Assembly: GCF_900142965.1 (NCBI RefSeq)
Contig: NZ_FRCQ01000008.1
Location: 157,744-221,743, forward strand
From: Rhizobacter sp. OV335
GTDB lineage: Bacteria > Pseudomonadota > Gammaproteobacteria > Burkholderiales > Burkholderiaceae_C
Length of the DNA stretch: 64,000 bases
Direction: 5' to 3'
Shown here one piece after another: positions 19,068 through 27,651 of this stretch. Positions within the stretch are counted from its first letter, which is position 1; each line of letters begins with the position of its first letter. Both the position numbers and the translations under genes were made by a program. The notes beneath the pieces were generated by a model. The model worked only from the letters and a program-made list of their open reading frames with translations. It searched no databases and had not been told where the DNA came from.

Positions 19068-19469
19068 ATGTGCGAAGTCTTCATCCGCGCCGATCCGTCG
19101 TCCTATGAATCGCGCACGCGCTCGGTTCGCCTGCATGGCGTCGTGACCAGCATCCGGCTCGAGAACCTGCACTGGGAGGTGCTGACGGAGATCGGCGCGC
19201 GCGACGGCATGAGCGTCACGCACCTGCTGGAGCGGCTCTACGACGAGCTCGTCGAGGCGCGCGGCGAGGTCGGCAACTTCGCGTCGTTCCTGCGCGTCAG
19301 CGCGCTGCGCTACATGGCGCTGCAGGCACACCAGCGGATTCCGGTCGACAACAGCGTGCCGATCCGCTCGCTCGATGCGCGGGAAGTCCTGGATCGGCTG
19401 CCGCCGAGTTGGGCCACACCGTCTCGCAGCTCCGGTGACAAGCCGGGCTACGAACTGCACGCTCAATAA
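19068..19469 (+). CDS. Ribbon-helix-helix domain protein
   Basis: A 133-residue protein matching the RHH_4 type of ribbon-helix-helix DNA-binding domain. Hallmarks are YESRTRSVRLHGVVTSIRLE, then the helix ENLHWEVLTEIGARDGMSVT and LLERLYDELVEARG. A longer C-terminal tail (after about residue 95) carries no motif. GAGGAA lies eight bases before the ATG. The protein would dimerise and bind DNA, but no toxin or other target lies beside it, so it does not look like an antitoxin. Its last seven bases overlap the tail of the convergent flavoreductase gene. Confidence 0.8.
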   Translation: MCEVFIRADPSSYESRTRSVRLHGVVTSIRLENLHWEVLTEIGARDGMSVTHLLERLYDELVEARGEVGNFASFLRVSALRYMALQAHQRIPVDNSVPIRSLDAREVLDRLPPSWATPSRSSGDKPGYELHAQ

Positions 19470-20836
19470 ACGTCGCGGCGGTAGCGGCCGGCGTCGGCCA
19501 GCGCGGCGAGCTGGTCGGCGCCGAGCACCTGCGCGAGCGCCTCGTCGACGCCGGCGGCCATGCCCTCGAGGCTGCCGCAGACGTAGATCGCCGCGCCATC
19601 GGCCACCCATGCGCGCAAGCGCTCGGCTTCTTCCAGCACCCGGTGCTGCACGTAGCGCCGCGCCGGCTGGTCGCGCGAGAACACGCGGTCGACCAGCGCG
19701 AGCACGCCGTCGGCCTGCCAGCGGTCGGTGTCGGCAGCGTAATGCGCGTCATGCGCGGCCTGGCGCTCGCCGAACAGCAACCAGCAGGCGTCGGGTGCCC
19801 GAGCTTCCGCGCGGGCCGCCAGGTGGCTTCTGAGGCCGGCCAGACCGGTGCCGTTGCCGATCAGCACCAGCGGACGCGCCGCGTTGTCGCCGATGCGGAA
19901 ACTGCCGTGCGCGCGCAGCCTCAGCGGCACGCGCTCGCCCACGGGCAGGTGTGTCGTCAACCAGCCCGACGCGACGCCCAGGCCGCCATCCGGATGCCGC
20001 TCCTGCCGCACCATCAGGTGCAGCCGGCCGGCCGACGGCACCGACGCGATCGTGTATTCGCGCGGGCGCTGCGGGTCGCCGGGCGCCTGCACCTGCACCA
20101 GGTCGCCGGCCTGCCAGTCGGGCAGCGGCGTGTCGTCGGCCGGTTCGAGTTCGAGGTGGCATACCGGCGCGGCGCTGCTGCCGTCGTTCAGCACGCGCCG
20201 CTCGACCAGGCGCCAGTCGTCGAAGCCAGGCGCCTGCCAGTCGGGCACGTCGATGGTGCCGGCGAGGTGGGCGACCTGCTGCTGCCACTGCTTCAAGGCC
20301 GCCGCATCCTCGTTGTCGAGCTCGATGCGCGCGAACAGCGGCGTCGCGCCCTGCGCCTGCAGCCAGGCGTCGAGCCGGCGGCCGAAGCCGCAGAACTGCG
20401 CGTAGCTGCGGTCGCCGAGCGCCAGCACCGCGTGGTGCAGGCGCGGCAGCGGCGCACCGCCATCGGCCATGTGACGCGCGAACGCGGAGGCTGGATCGGG
20501 CGCGTCGCCCTCGCCGTAGGTGCTGACGATGAACAGCGCGCGCTCGGTGCGCGCCAGCTCGTCGGGCCGCAGCTCGCCGAGCGGCAGCAGCCGCACCGGC
20601 ACGCCGGCGGTGTGCAGCAGGCGCGCGGTCTGCCACGCGAGCTGCTCGGCGAAGCCGGTCTGGCTGGCGAAGGCGACCAGCACCGGCGAGGCCTGCGCAT
20701 CGGCGTGGTCGAGCGCGGCGGCATCGCGCGAGGCGGCGGTGCGGCGGCGCCGTTCGCGCCAGGTGATGAAGGCGCAGAACGCGAGGTAGGCGAGCGCGAC
20801 GGCGCCTGCCGCCAGCAGACGTGCCGACGGCGTCAT
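19463..20836 (-). CDS. Membrane-tethered flavodoxin/FNR-type NADPH reductase
   Basis: A 457-residue diflavin reductase similar to the sulfite reductase flavoprotein subunit. An N-terminal transmembrane helix (about 7-27, ARLLAAGAVALAYLAFCAFI) is followed by a basic stop-transfer. A flavodoxin domain (FMN; ASQTGFAEQLAWQTA, FIVSTYGEGDAPD, ALGDRSYAQFCGFG) and a ferredoxin-reductase module follow (FAD; REYTIASVPSAGRLHL; NADPH; LVLIGNGTGLAGLRSHL, YVCGSLEGMAAGVDEAL). Both cofactor domains should face the cytosol. It overlaps apbE by four bases and is the last gene of the iron unit. By context it would feed NADPH electrons across the membrane to the PepSY/DUF2271 partners. No sulfite reductase hemoprotein gene is near. 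Confidence 0.87.
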   Translation of the reverse strand: MTPSARLLAAGAVALAYLAFCAFITWRERRRRTAASRDAAALDHADAQASPVLVAFASQTGFAEQLAWQTARLLHTAGVPVRLLPLGELRPDELARTERALFIVSTYGEGDAPDPASAFARHMADGGAPLPRLHHAVLALGDRSYAQFCGFGRRLDAWLQAQGATPLFARIELDNEDAAALKQWQQQVAHLAGTIDVPDWQAPGFDDWRLVERRVLNDGSSAAPVCHLELEPADDTPLPDWQAGDLVQVQAPGDPQRPREYTIASVPSAGRLHLMVRQERHPDGGLGVASGWLTTHLPVGERVPLRLRAHGSFRIGDNAARPLVLIGNGTGLAGLRSHLAARAEARAPDACWLLFGERQAAHDAHYAADTDRWQADGVLALVDRVFSRDQPARRYVQHRVLEEAERLRAWVADGAAIYVCGSLEGMAAGVDEALAQVLGADQLAALADAGRYRRDVY

Positions 20837-21867
20837 TCGAGCGCCGCGAAGGCCGGCGTGACGTGGTCGTCGAGCCCGCCGTCGGCGCAGCGCGTGACGA
20901 ACAAGGCCGCGATGCCGCGCTGCGCGGCCCACGGCAGGCCGGCTTGCGGCCCCATCACCGTCAACGCGGTCGACAGCGCATCGGCCCGCATGCAGGACGC
21001 GTCGAGCACCGTCACGACCGCCACGCCGTGCGTGATCGGCCGACCGGTGCGCGGGTCGATCGTGTGTGGATAGTGGCGGTCGTCGCGAGCGAAGAAGCGC
21101 CGGTGATCGCCCGAGGTCGCGACGCTCAGGCCGTGCAGCGCGATGCGCGTCGGCACCGGATCCACATCGACCTGCCACGCACCGTCGTGCCAGCGCGGCA
21201 CCGGCTCCAGTGCCACCCACCACGGCTGCCCGTCGGGCTTCACGCCCTCGCCGCGCAGCTCGCCGCCGACCTCGACCAGCACGTCGTCGAGTCCGAACGA
21301 GCGCGCGAGCCGCTGCACGACGCGGTCGACCGCATAGCCCTTGGCGATCGCCGACAGGTCCAGCCGCAAGCCGCCCGGTTGCCGCACGCCCTGCGGGCCG
21401 GTCTCCAGCCGCTGCCAACCGCTGACGGCGCACGCGGCCTGCACTGCCGCGTCGTCGGGCGATGCGAAGCCGGGCTCGTCATGGCGCTGCCGCGGCCCGA
21501 AGCCCCACGCATCGACCAGCGCGCCGGCGCACGGGTCGTAGGCACCGTCGCTGTCGCGCGCCACCTGCAGCCCACAGGCCAGCACCTCGGCAAAGGCCGC
21601 GGGCAGCGCATGCCAGCTGCCTGCGGGTGCGTGATTGAAGCGGCTGATGTCCGAACCGGGCTCCCACGGGCTCATCTGCGCGACGACGAGGTCCAGTTCC
21701 TGCTGGATCGCCTGCGCCACCGGTGCGAGGGCGAGCGCGCGCGGACCGGCCACGCGCACCGACCAGCTCGTGCCCATCGTCGCACCCTGCAGCGCGTGCA
21801 CCTGCGCGCCGAGCGCCGGCGCGCGGGTCGCGATGCGCTGCGGGACCAGCACCCGCGCCGTCTGCAT
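20833..21867 (-). CDS. apbE: FAD:protein FMN transferase ApbE
   Basis: A 344-residue flavin transferase that attaches FMN through a phosphoester bond to Ser/Thr of exported redox proteins. Visible motifs are MGTSWSVRVAG near the N-terminus, DLSAIAKGYAVDRVVQRLA, SVATSGDHRRFF, HTIDPRTGRPI and RADALSTALTVMG, the FAD- and metal-binding set. The ATG at 21867 follows AGAAGG and lies eight bases after the DUF4198 stop. No clear signal peptide is present, which is unusual because many ApbE proteins are exported lipoproteins. Either the start is further upstream or modification happens before export. The likely target is the neighbouring DUF2271 protein. Confidence 0.92.
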   Translation of the reverse strand: MQTARVLVPQRIATRAPALGAQVHALQGATMGTSWSVRVAGPRALALAPVAQAIQQELDLVVAQMSPWEPGSDISRFNHAPAGSWHALPAAFAEVLACGLQVARDSDGAYDPCAGALVDAWGFGPRQRHDEPGFASPDDAAVQAACAVSGWQRLETGPQGVRQPGGLRLDLSAIAKGYAVDRVVQRLARSFGLDDVLVEVGGELRGEGVKPDGQPWWVALEPVPRWHDGAWQVDVDPVPTRIALHGLSVATSGDHRRFFARDDRHYPHTIDPRTGRPITHGVAVVTVLDASCMRADALSTALTVMGPQAGLPWAAQRGIAALFVTRCADGGLDDHVTPAFAALE

Positions 21868-21875
21868 CGCCTTCT

Positions 21876-22736
21876 TTACTGCGGCAGCACTTCGACCGTC
21901 GCGCTGGCGTTCATGCGGCGCGTCGGCGGCGTGCCTTCGGCGGCGCGCACGCTGTGGCTCACGCCGATCCAGTAGCGCCCGGCCTCCGGCCACTTGACGC
22001 TGAACTGGCCCTGCGCGTCGGTCTTCAGCGCGATCTCGCCGAGCTTGTAGCGGTAGCGGTTGCCGCCGCGCAGGATCGTCACGTCGAGGTTGGCGGCCGG
22101 CTTGCCGTCGAGCAGCACACGGAAGCTGGAGCTGTCGCCGGCGCTCAGGTCGGTCGGCGCGGTCAGCGGGACGAACTCGAGCCCGGCGCCCTGCGGCGCG
22201 AAGGCCTTGTCGGCGGGCTTCGCTGCAGTCTTGTCGCCCGCTTTTTCCCCCGCTTTTTCCCCTTTCGCATCATTGCTGACCCAGGTCTCGACCCGGCTCT
22301 GCATGCGCGTCACCTGCAGCTCCGTCGCGTCGGCCGGGATCTCCTTGGCCATCGCGTCGGCCGTGCCGCGCCAGCGCTTCTGCTCGCCGTTGAGCTTGTA
22401 GTTCGCGAACACGCTCTCGCTGAAGTTGACGATGCGGTAGGTGCCGGGCTGCGCGAGCTTCACGTCGAAGCTGCTGCGGCGGCGCGCGGCGGCGAGGTTC
22501 TCCGGCGCGACGAGGCTGCCGTCGGGCGCGACGATGCTGAGCTTGTCGAGCACGAGCGCATTGGTGTCGTACTCGAACAGGTCTTCGGAGACCGCGGCGT
22601 CGACCGTCACGGCCGCTTCACGGCCGCTGACGACGGTGGCCGACGGCACCAGCCAGGTGCGGTGCGCCTGCGCGGAGAGGGGCAGCAGCGCGGCCACGGC
22701 GAGCAGCGCGAGCATCGATCGGTGGAAGGTTTTCAT
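21876..22736 (-). CDS. DUF4198 domain periplasmic protein
   Basis: A 286-residue exported protein. The signal peptide is MKTFHRSMLALLAVAALLPL, with cleavage near SAQA. The mature start AHRTWLVPSATVVSG with the early His is typical of DUF4198 (NikK-like) proteins, several of which are linked to nickel/cobalt or iron uptake. A Lys/Asp/Gly-rich insertion (KGEKAGEKAGDKTAAKPADK) interrupts two beta-rich halves. The C-terminal half is DVTILRGGNRYRYKLGEIAL, ending in RYWIGVSHSV. It sits between the DUF2271 gene and apbE at gaps of ten and eight bases. Role by context: periplasmic metal handling in the reduction module. No catalytic residues are assigned. Confidence 0.82.
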   Translation of the reverse strand: MKTFHRSMLALLAVAALLPLSAQAHRTWLVPSATVVSGREAAVTVDAAVSEDLFEYDTNALVLDKLSIVAPDGSLVAPENLAAARRRSSFDVKLAQPGTYRIVNFSESVFANYKLNGEQKRWRGTADAMAKEIPADATELQVTRMQSRVETWVSNDAKGEKAGEKAGDKTAAKPADKAFAPQGAGLEFVPLTAPTDLSAGDSSSFRVLLDGKPAANLDVTILRGGNRYRYKLGEIALKTDAQGQFSVKWPEAGRYWIGVSHSVRAAEGTPPTRRMNASATVEVLPQ

Positions 22737-22746
22737 GCGCGGCTCC

Positions 22747-23265
22747 TCAAGGCTTCAGGTCGAGTGACACGGCGCCGAGTTCATGCTCGCCCTGCACCTT
22801 CGCGGTCTGGGCGGTCTTCACCGGCCAGTCGAACGGCAGGCGCACGACCTCGCGGCCGCCGTTCTCGCGCGCCGCCTCGATCACCAGCTGGTAGCTGCCG
22901 GGCGGCAGCGAGGCCAGCCCCTTGGCGTTCGACAGGCCCAGCACATGCTCGCCCGGTGAGCGGGTGGCGGCGGTGACGCCGTCGATCGGCGTCTGCAGCT
23001 CGCGCCCGCTCTTGCGCCACCAGCTGCGCATGTCCTTCAGCCATTTCGCGCCGCCGTTGTCGCGCTTCTTCAGGTCGTACCAGAGCGCAACGTTGGACGC
23101 GAAGCCCTGGTCGGCGGCCTTCTCGACCCACACCGCGACATAGGGCTTGTGGTACTCGGCCACGCTCAGCTGCGGCAGCTCCAGCTTCAGGTTCGCGTCG
23201 GCTGCGAAAGCCGGTGCGGCCAGCGCGGCGGCGGCGCCCATCGCCATCGAATAACTCAGTTTCAT
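22747..23265 (-). CDS. DUF2271 domain periplasmic protein, likely flavinylated
   Basis: A 172-residue exported protein. The signal peptide is MKLSYSMAMGAAAALAAPAF. DUF2271 features are LKLELPQLSVAEYHKPYVAV, WVEKAADQGFASNVALWYDL, KKRDNGGAKWLKDMRSWWRK and a final VKTAQTAKVQGEHELGAVSL. The segment IDGVTAATRSPGEH (residues 94-107) closely resembles the ApbE acceptor motif Dxx(S/T)GA(S/T), with Ala in place of Gly, which would make Thr101 the FMN attachment site. With apbE three genes downstream this is a strong inference, not proof. It would be the periplasmic electron carrier of the unit. Confidence 0.85.
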   Translation of the reverse strand: MKLSYSMAMGAAAALAAPAFAADANLKLELPQLSVAEYHKPYVAVWVEKAADQGFASNVALWYDLKKRDNGGAKWLKDMRSWWRKSGRELQTPIDGVTAATRSPGEHVLGLSNAKGLASLPPGSYQLVIEAARENGGREVVRLPFDWPVKTAQTAKVQGEHELGAVSLDLKP

Positions 23266-23295
23266 GGGGGTCCTTCTGCGGAATCGGTATCGAAA

Positions 23296-23931
23296 TCAGT
23301 GGATGAACAGGATCGCCAGCAGCAGCGGCAACACCAGGCCGCCGGCCACCACCGGCCAGGTGCTCGGGCGCTTGGCGGCATGCATCTTCAGGATCAACAG
23401 GCCGGTCACCGAGAACACCAGGCACGACGCGGCGAACAGGTCGATGAACCAGCTCCAGGCGCTGCCAGTGTGGCGGCCCTTGTGCAGGTCGTTCAGGTAC
23501 GAGATCCAGCCGCGGTCGGTGCGCTCGTATTCGAGTGCCCCCTCGGCACGGTCGATGCGCAGCCAGGCATCGCCGCCGGGGCGCGGCAGCGGCAGGTAGA
23601 TTTCTTCGGGCGACCATTCGGCCGCGCGGCCGGCCACCTCGATCGACAAACCCTGCTCGACCCACGCGGCCAGCGCCGGCGGCAACGGCTGCTTGTCGTC
23701 GGCCGGCTTCGCGGTGACCAGCGACAGCAGCGCCGGCGGCACCTGCGCGGCGCGCTTCATGACCTGCGGCTTCGCCTCGATCTGCGACGCGTGGTTCAGC
23801 GTGAAGCCGGTGACGGTGAACAGCAGCAGCCCGACCAGGCTCAGCGCCGAGCTGATCCAGTGCCACTGGTGCAGCGTCTTCAGCCAGTAGGCGCGCTGCG
23901 GCGCCGGGGTGGCGGCGGGCGTGGCGTCCAT
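23296..23931 (-). CDS. PepSY-associated transmembrane helix protein
   Basis: A 211-residue inner membrane protein. It opens with a PepSY_TM-type helix: WLKTLHQWHWISSALSLVGL, then LLFTVTGFTLNHASQIE. A periplasmic loop follows with IYLPLPRPGGDAWLRIDRAE and ISYLNDLHKGRHTG. Two C-terminal helices are WSWFIDLFAASCLVFSVTGL and VVAGGLVLPLLLAIL. The spaced His residues near membrane faces (HQWHW, NHAS, DLHKGRH) could ligate haem. The ATG shares one base with the PiuC stop, which favours 23931 over the frame start at 23946. PepSY_TM proteins are known or suspected electron conduits in iron reduction; this is the likely membrane step of the module. Confidence 0.85.
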   Translation of the reverse strand: MDATPAATPAPQRAYWLKTLHQWHWISSALSLVGLLLFTVTGFTLNHASQIEAKPQVMKRAAQVPPALLSLVTAKPADDKQPLPPALAAWVEQGLSIEVAGRAAEWSPEEIYLPLPRPGGDAWLRIDRAEGALEYERTDRGWISYLNDLHKGRHTGSAWSWFIDLFAASCLVFSVTGLLILKMHAAKRPSTWPVVAGGLVLPLLLAILFIH

Positions 23932-24611
23932 CAGACCTCGGACCACATCCGCAGCAGGTTGTGATAGTGGCCGGTCAGCGCAAGCAGCTCAGCGTTGTCG
24001 CCATGTTGCTCGCGCAGGCGCTGGATGGTCTGGTCGAGCTCGAACAGCATGCCGCGCTGCGCATCGTCGCGCACCAGGCTCTGCAGCCAGAAGAACGAGC
24101 AGACGCGCGCACCGCGCGTGACCGGCAGCACGCGGTGCAGGCTGCTCGACGGGTACAGGATCAGGTCGCCGGCCGGCAGCTTGACCTCGTGCGCGCCGTA
24201 GGTGTCCAACACCTCCAGCTCGCCGCCGTCGTAGTCGCCGGGGTCGGCCAGGAACAGCGTGCACGACAGGTCGGTGCGCAGCCGCAGGCTGGTGCCTGGC
24301 ACGCCGCGCACCGCGCCGTCGACGTGCAGGCCGTACTGCTCGCCGCCCTCGTAGCGGTTGAACAGCGGCGGCACGTAGCGCAGCGGCAGCGCGGCCGAGA
24401 CGAACAGTGGATGCGTTTCCAGCGCCGCCAGGATGACGGCGCCGAAGCGCTGCGTCAGCGGCCCGGATTCGGGCAGCTGGCGGTTGCGCTTGACCTGCGC
24501 ACCCTGCGCGCCGACCGTCTCGCGGCCGTCGTTCCAGTCGGCCGCATCGAGGGCCTCGCGGATCTCGGCGACCTGGGACGGCGTCAGCACGCCGGGCACG
24601 TGAAGCATCAT
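23931..24611 (-). CDS. PiuC-type Fe(II)/2-oxoglutarate-dependent dioxygenase (PKHD-type hydroxylase)
   Basis: A 226-residue dioxygenase of the PiuC/YbiX group. The iron triad is His96 and Asp98 (YGLHVDGAV) with His159 ([15 protein letters not shown]); Arg169 is placed for 2-oxoglutarate binding. The opening [20 protein letters not shown] matches the family. Genes of this type sit next to TonB-dependent siderophore receptors and are iron-regulated, and their substrate is still unclear. Here it lies ten bases downstream of the receptor gene and is coupled to the PepSY gene. Confidence 0.92.
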   Translation of the reverse strand: MMLHVPGVLTPSQVAEIREALDAADWNDGRETVGAQGAQVKRNRQLPESGPLTQRFGAVILAALETHPLFVSAALPLRYVPPLFNRYEGGEQYGLHVDGAVRGVPGTSLRLRTDLSCTLFLADPGDYDGGELEVLDTYGAHEVKLPAGDLILYPSSSLHRVLPVTRGARVCSFFWLQSLVRDDAQRGMLFELDQTIQRLREQHGDNAELLALTGHYHNLLRMWSEV

Positions 24612-24621
24612 GACGGCATCT

Positions 24622-26946
24622 TCAATACTTGAGGTTGGCGCTCAGCAGGACGTTGCGTGCCTCACCCGGCTTGTAGCGAGAGCCCCCGTTGTTCAAGGAA
24701 GCGATGTACTCCTTGTCGAACAGGTTGTTCAGGTTCAGCTGCAGCGACACATTCTTGCTGAGGTCGTAGGCGGCCATCATGTCGGCGACCCAGTACGACT
24801 TGGTGTTCAGCAGGTTGCTGGTGGGCGCCGCGGTGTTGCTGTTGCGCGCCACGGTGTCGACGTAGCGCACGCCGCCGCCGACGGTCAGCACGTCCAGCAC
24901 CTTGTACGAGGCCCACGAGCTGAAGGTCACCTTCGGCGAGAACACGATCACGCCGCCGTCGTTGGCATTGGCGCCCTGCTTCACGCCCGAGATGATCTTC
25001 GGGTCCATGTAGGCGAGGCCGGCGCTCAGGTTCAGCGCCGGCGTGACCTGGCCGACGAGGCCCAGCTCGACGCCGTCGACGCGCCGCTTGCCGATCTGCG
25101 CGAAGGTGGGCGAGGCGGCGCCGTCGGACACCAGCTCGTTCTTGTTCTCGCTGCGGTAGATGGCCGCGGTGGCTGACAGCTTGCCGCCGAACAGGTCCCA
25201 CTTGGTACCGAGCTCGATGTTGCTGCCCTCTTGCGGATCGGCCAACGGCGAGGCCTGGTTGGTCGACGCCGCGTTCAGCGAGAAGCTGGCACCCCCTGGC
25301 GGCTGCAACGAGTTCGACACCGTCAGGTAGACGCTGCCGTCCTTGGTCGGCTTGAACAGCGCACCCAGCTTCCAGCTCACCAGGTTGTCGGTCAGCGACA
25401 GCGGCGCGTTCTGCGCCAGGCTCTCGGGCGTGGCCGGCGTCACGCCGGTGTTCGAGGCGGGGGTGAAAGTGGAGCCGTTGGTTTGGGTGTGGAACTTCTC
25501 CCAGCGCACGCCGCCGTTCAGCAGCCACTGCTCGTTCAGCGTCAGCGTGTCGAAGGCATAGACGGCGGCGCTCAGCGTGTTGCCGTTGGTGTAGGCGCCC
25601 TTGAACGGCGGCGTCAGGAAGACATCGCCGGTGCTCGGGTTGTACACGTCGGCGCGCGGCTGCAACAGCGGCGTGGTGGGCAGCGTCGTGCCGCTGCGGC
25701 TCACGTCGGTCAGCGTCTGCGCGTTGGCCTGGTTCTGCTTCTCGTAGATGAACTCGAAGCCGCTCGACAGCGAATGCTTGACCGCGCCGGTGGCGAACTC
25801 GGTCGACAGGTTCGTCTGGTTGGTCAGGATCTCGTTCGTCTGGTGGCGCGCCTGGCGCGAACGCTGCACCGTCAGCTGGCCACCGGTGAACGTGACGCCA
25901 TTCACGCCGGTCACCAGGAAGTCCTGTTCGGTGTGGCCGAGGCGCGAGGTGTTGCGCAGCGTGACGCCGCCGCCGAAGTCGTGCTCGATGCGCGCGGTGA
26001 ACATGTGCAGCGTGACGTCGTCGTAGTCGTCCAGCGAGCCGTAGTAGTTCTTCGAGTCGACCGCCGGGCCGACCGGCAGCGCGCCGAAGACGTAGCCGTC
26101 CTGGCCGTAGGTCGTGACGCCGCCGTCCGGGCGGTTCTTCTGGTCGACGTACAGGTAGTTGAAGGTGGTGCGCGTCGGCGTGCCGAGGCCCAGCACTAGC
26201 GAAGGCGCGAAGCCGAAGCGCTTGCTCTTGACCTCGTCGCGGCCCGGCGTGCCGTAGTCCTGCGCGAGCACGTTCAGGCGCAGCGCGGAGCCGGGGATGC
26301 CGAGGTCCAGCGGCCGGTTCAGGTCGGCGGTGGCGCGCAGGCGGTTGTCGGTGCCGGCGGTCAGCGTGCCGTTGTTGAAGGCCTCGCGGGTCGCCGTCTT
26401 CGACACCAGGTTCACGTAGCCGGACGACGCGCCGCGGCCGTTGTCGGAGCCCGACGGGCCCTTGACCACCTCGACCTGCTCGATGTTGAACACGTCGCGC
26501 GAGATGTTGCCCAGGTCGCGGATGCCGTCGACGAAGATGCTGTTCGTCGTGTCGAAGCCGCGCATGAAGATCGAGTCGCCGGTGGTCGTGTTGCCGTTCT
26601 CGCCGAGCTGCATCGTGATGCCCGGGGTGTTGCGCAGCGCCTCGGCCAGCGTGGTCGCGACCTGCTGCTGCAGCACTTCCTTCTTGATCACGGTGATGGT
26701 CTGCGGCGTGTCCAGCAGCGGCTGCGTGAACTTCGGACTCGCGACGTTGTCGGCCTTGAAGTCGCTGCCGGTCTGGCCGGTGACGCGCAGCGCCGGCAGC
26801 GTCGTCTCCGGCGCGTCGGGCTTCTTCGGTGCGTCGGCGACCGGCGCCGTCTGGGCGGCCACCGGCAATGCGACGGCCATCAGGCCGATCTGAGCCAACG
26901 CGGATGTCTTGCTTGCCGCGTGCTTGCGGCTCTTGATGTAGGCCAA
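24622..26946 (-). CDS. TonB-dependent catecholate siderophore receptor (Fiu/PiuA-like)
   Basis: A 774-residue outer membrane receptor. The N-terminus [20 protein letters not shown] with the following hydrophobic stretch to VAAQ is the export signal. The plug domain includes [56 protein letters not shown], and [20 protein letters not shown]. The barrel ends [20 protein letters not shown], then [12 protein letters not shown] with the terminal aromatic. I place the start at a TTG (26946), because CAGGAG lies just upstream and the Fiu family begins MAYIKSRKH. It is energised by the TonB/ExbBD system upstream in the same unit. Ligand class (catecholate/monomeric catechol iron) is inferred from family similarity. 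Confidence 0.92.
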   Translation of the reverse strand: MAYIKSRKHAASKTSALAQIGLMAVALPVAAQTAPVADAPKKPDAPETTLPALRVTGQTGSDFKADNVASPKFTQPLLDTPQTITVIKKEVLQQQVATTLAEALRNTPGITMQLGENGNTTTGDSIFMRGFDTTNSIFVDGIRDLGNISRDVFNIEQVEVVKGPSGSDNGRGASSGYVNLVSKTATREAFNNGTLTAGTDNRLRATADLNRPLDLGIPGSALRLNVLAQDYGTPGRDEVKSKRFGFAPSLVLGLGTPTRTTFNYLYVDQKNRPDGGVTTYGQDGYVFGALPVGPAVDSKNYYGSLDDYDDVTLHMFTARIEHDFGGGVTLRNTSRLGHTEQDFLVTGVNGVTFTGGQLTVQRSRQARHQTNEILTNQTNLSTEFATGAVKHSLSSGFEFIYEKQNQANAQTLTDVSRSGTTLPTTPLLQPRADVYNPSTGDVFLTPPFKGAYTNGNTLSAAVYAFDTLTLNEQWLLNGGVRWEKFHTQTNGSTFTPASNTGVTPATPESLAQNAPLSLTDNLVSWKLGALFKPTKDGSVYLTVSNSLQPPGGASFSLNAASTNQASPLADPQEGSNIELGTKWDLFGGKLSATAAIYRSENKNELVSDGAASPTFAQIGKRRVDGVELGLVGQVTPALNLSAGLAYMDPKIISGVKQGANANDGGVIVFSPKVTFSSWASYKVLDVLTVGGGVRYVDTVARNSNTAAPTSNLLNTKSYWVADMMAAYDLSKNVSLQLNLNNLFDKEYIASLNNGGSRYKPGEARNVLLSANLKY

Positions 26947-27049
26947 GGGGTGCTCCTGGAGGGGTTTTTGTGTTGTCTTGGCTGGCGCGATGGCTGGCTG
27001 TAAAAACAGCCGGCCCGAGACCGGCGCCGGCTGGATGGAGAAATTCGTG

Positions 27050-27214
27050 TCAGCGTCGCAGTGCGTACCAGGAAGCGACCGCGATCGGCAGGCCGAGGGC
27101 GGCCCACGACAGCGCATCCCAGGCGCCATCGCCCAGCAGCGCCGACAGCAGGCCGACGGCGCTCAGCACCGCCAGCCCGCCCGGCCAGGCCCACACGCGC
27201 AAGGCGGTGCTCAT
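27050..27214 (-). CDS. 54-residue membrane protein between exbD and the receptor gene
   Basis: A small frame of 54 codons, MSTALRVWAWPGGLAVLSAV to SWYALRR, with two hydrophobic segments (about 10-27 and 36-51). Its ATG overlaps the exbD stop by four bases (ATGA), which is strong evidence of real, coupled translation. It is conserved in position by inference only. The function is unknown; it may be an accessory of the ExbBD motor. Confidence 0.7.
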   Translation of the reverse strand: MSTALRVWAWPGGLAVLSAVGLLSALLGDGAWDALSWAALGLPIAVASWYALRR

Positions 27215-27636
27215 GGCTGCGCGGCCTCCGGCTCGCTGACGAAGCCGACCTTCGTCAGGCCCGCCTTCGACGCATCGGCCAGCGTCTGCGCGACGTAGCG
27301 GTAGGCCACCGCCTGGTCGGCACGCAGGTGGATCTCGGGTTGCGGCTGCTTGCCGCTCTCGGCGGTGAAGCGCTTCTGCGCCTCGGGCCGGGTGACGAGC
27401 TCGCCGTTCCAGTACAGCAGGCCGCCGGCGTCGATCGCGAACTCGACCTTGTCGGCCGCCGTCTGGTTGACCTGCGAGCTCGCCTTCGGCAGCTCCAGCT
27501 TGACGGCGTTGGTCAGCAGCGGCGCGGTGATGATGAAGATCACCAGCAGCACCAGCATCACGTCGATCAGCGGGACCATGTTGATCTCGGCCATCGGGGC
27601 GCCGGCGTGCTTCGAATCGAAACTGGCGAAGGCCAT
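27211..27636 (-). CDS. exbD: ExbD/TolR family biopolymer transport protein
   Basis: A 141-residue subunit of the TonB-energising motor. Short cytosolic N-terminus, one transmembrane helix MVPLIDVMLVLLVIFIITAP with the conserved proton-path Asp (PLIDV), and a periplasmic domain with KLELPKAS and the repeated-strand ending. It works with ExbB to convert proton motive force into TonB movement. It lies 15 bases after exbB and overlaps the small membrane gene downstream. Confidence 0.95.
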   Translation of the reverse strand: MAFASFDSKHAGAPMAEINMVPLIDVMLVLLVIFIITAPLLTNAVKLELPKASSQVNQTAADKVEFAIDAGGLLYWNGELVTRPEAQKRFTAESGKQPQPEIHLRADQAVAYRYVAQTLADASKAGLTKVGFVSEPEAAQP

Positions 27637-27651
27637 GGCGGCGACCTCGCG

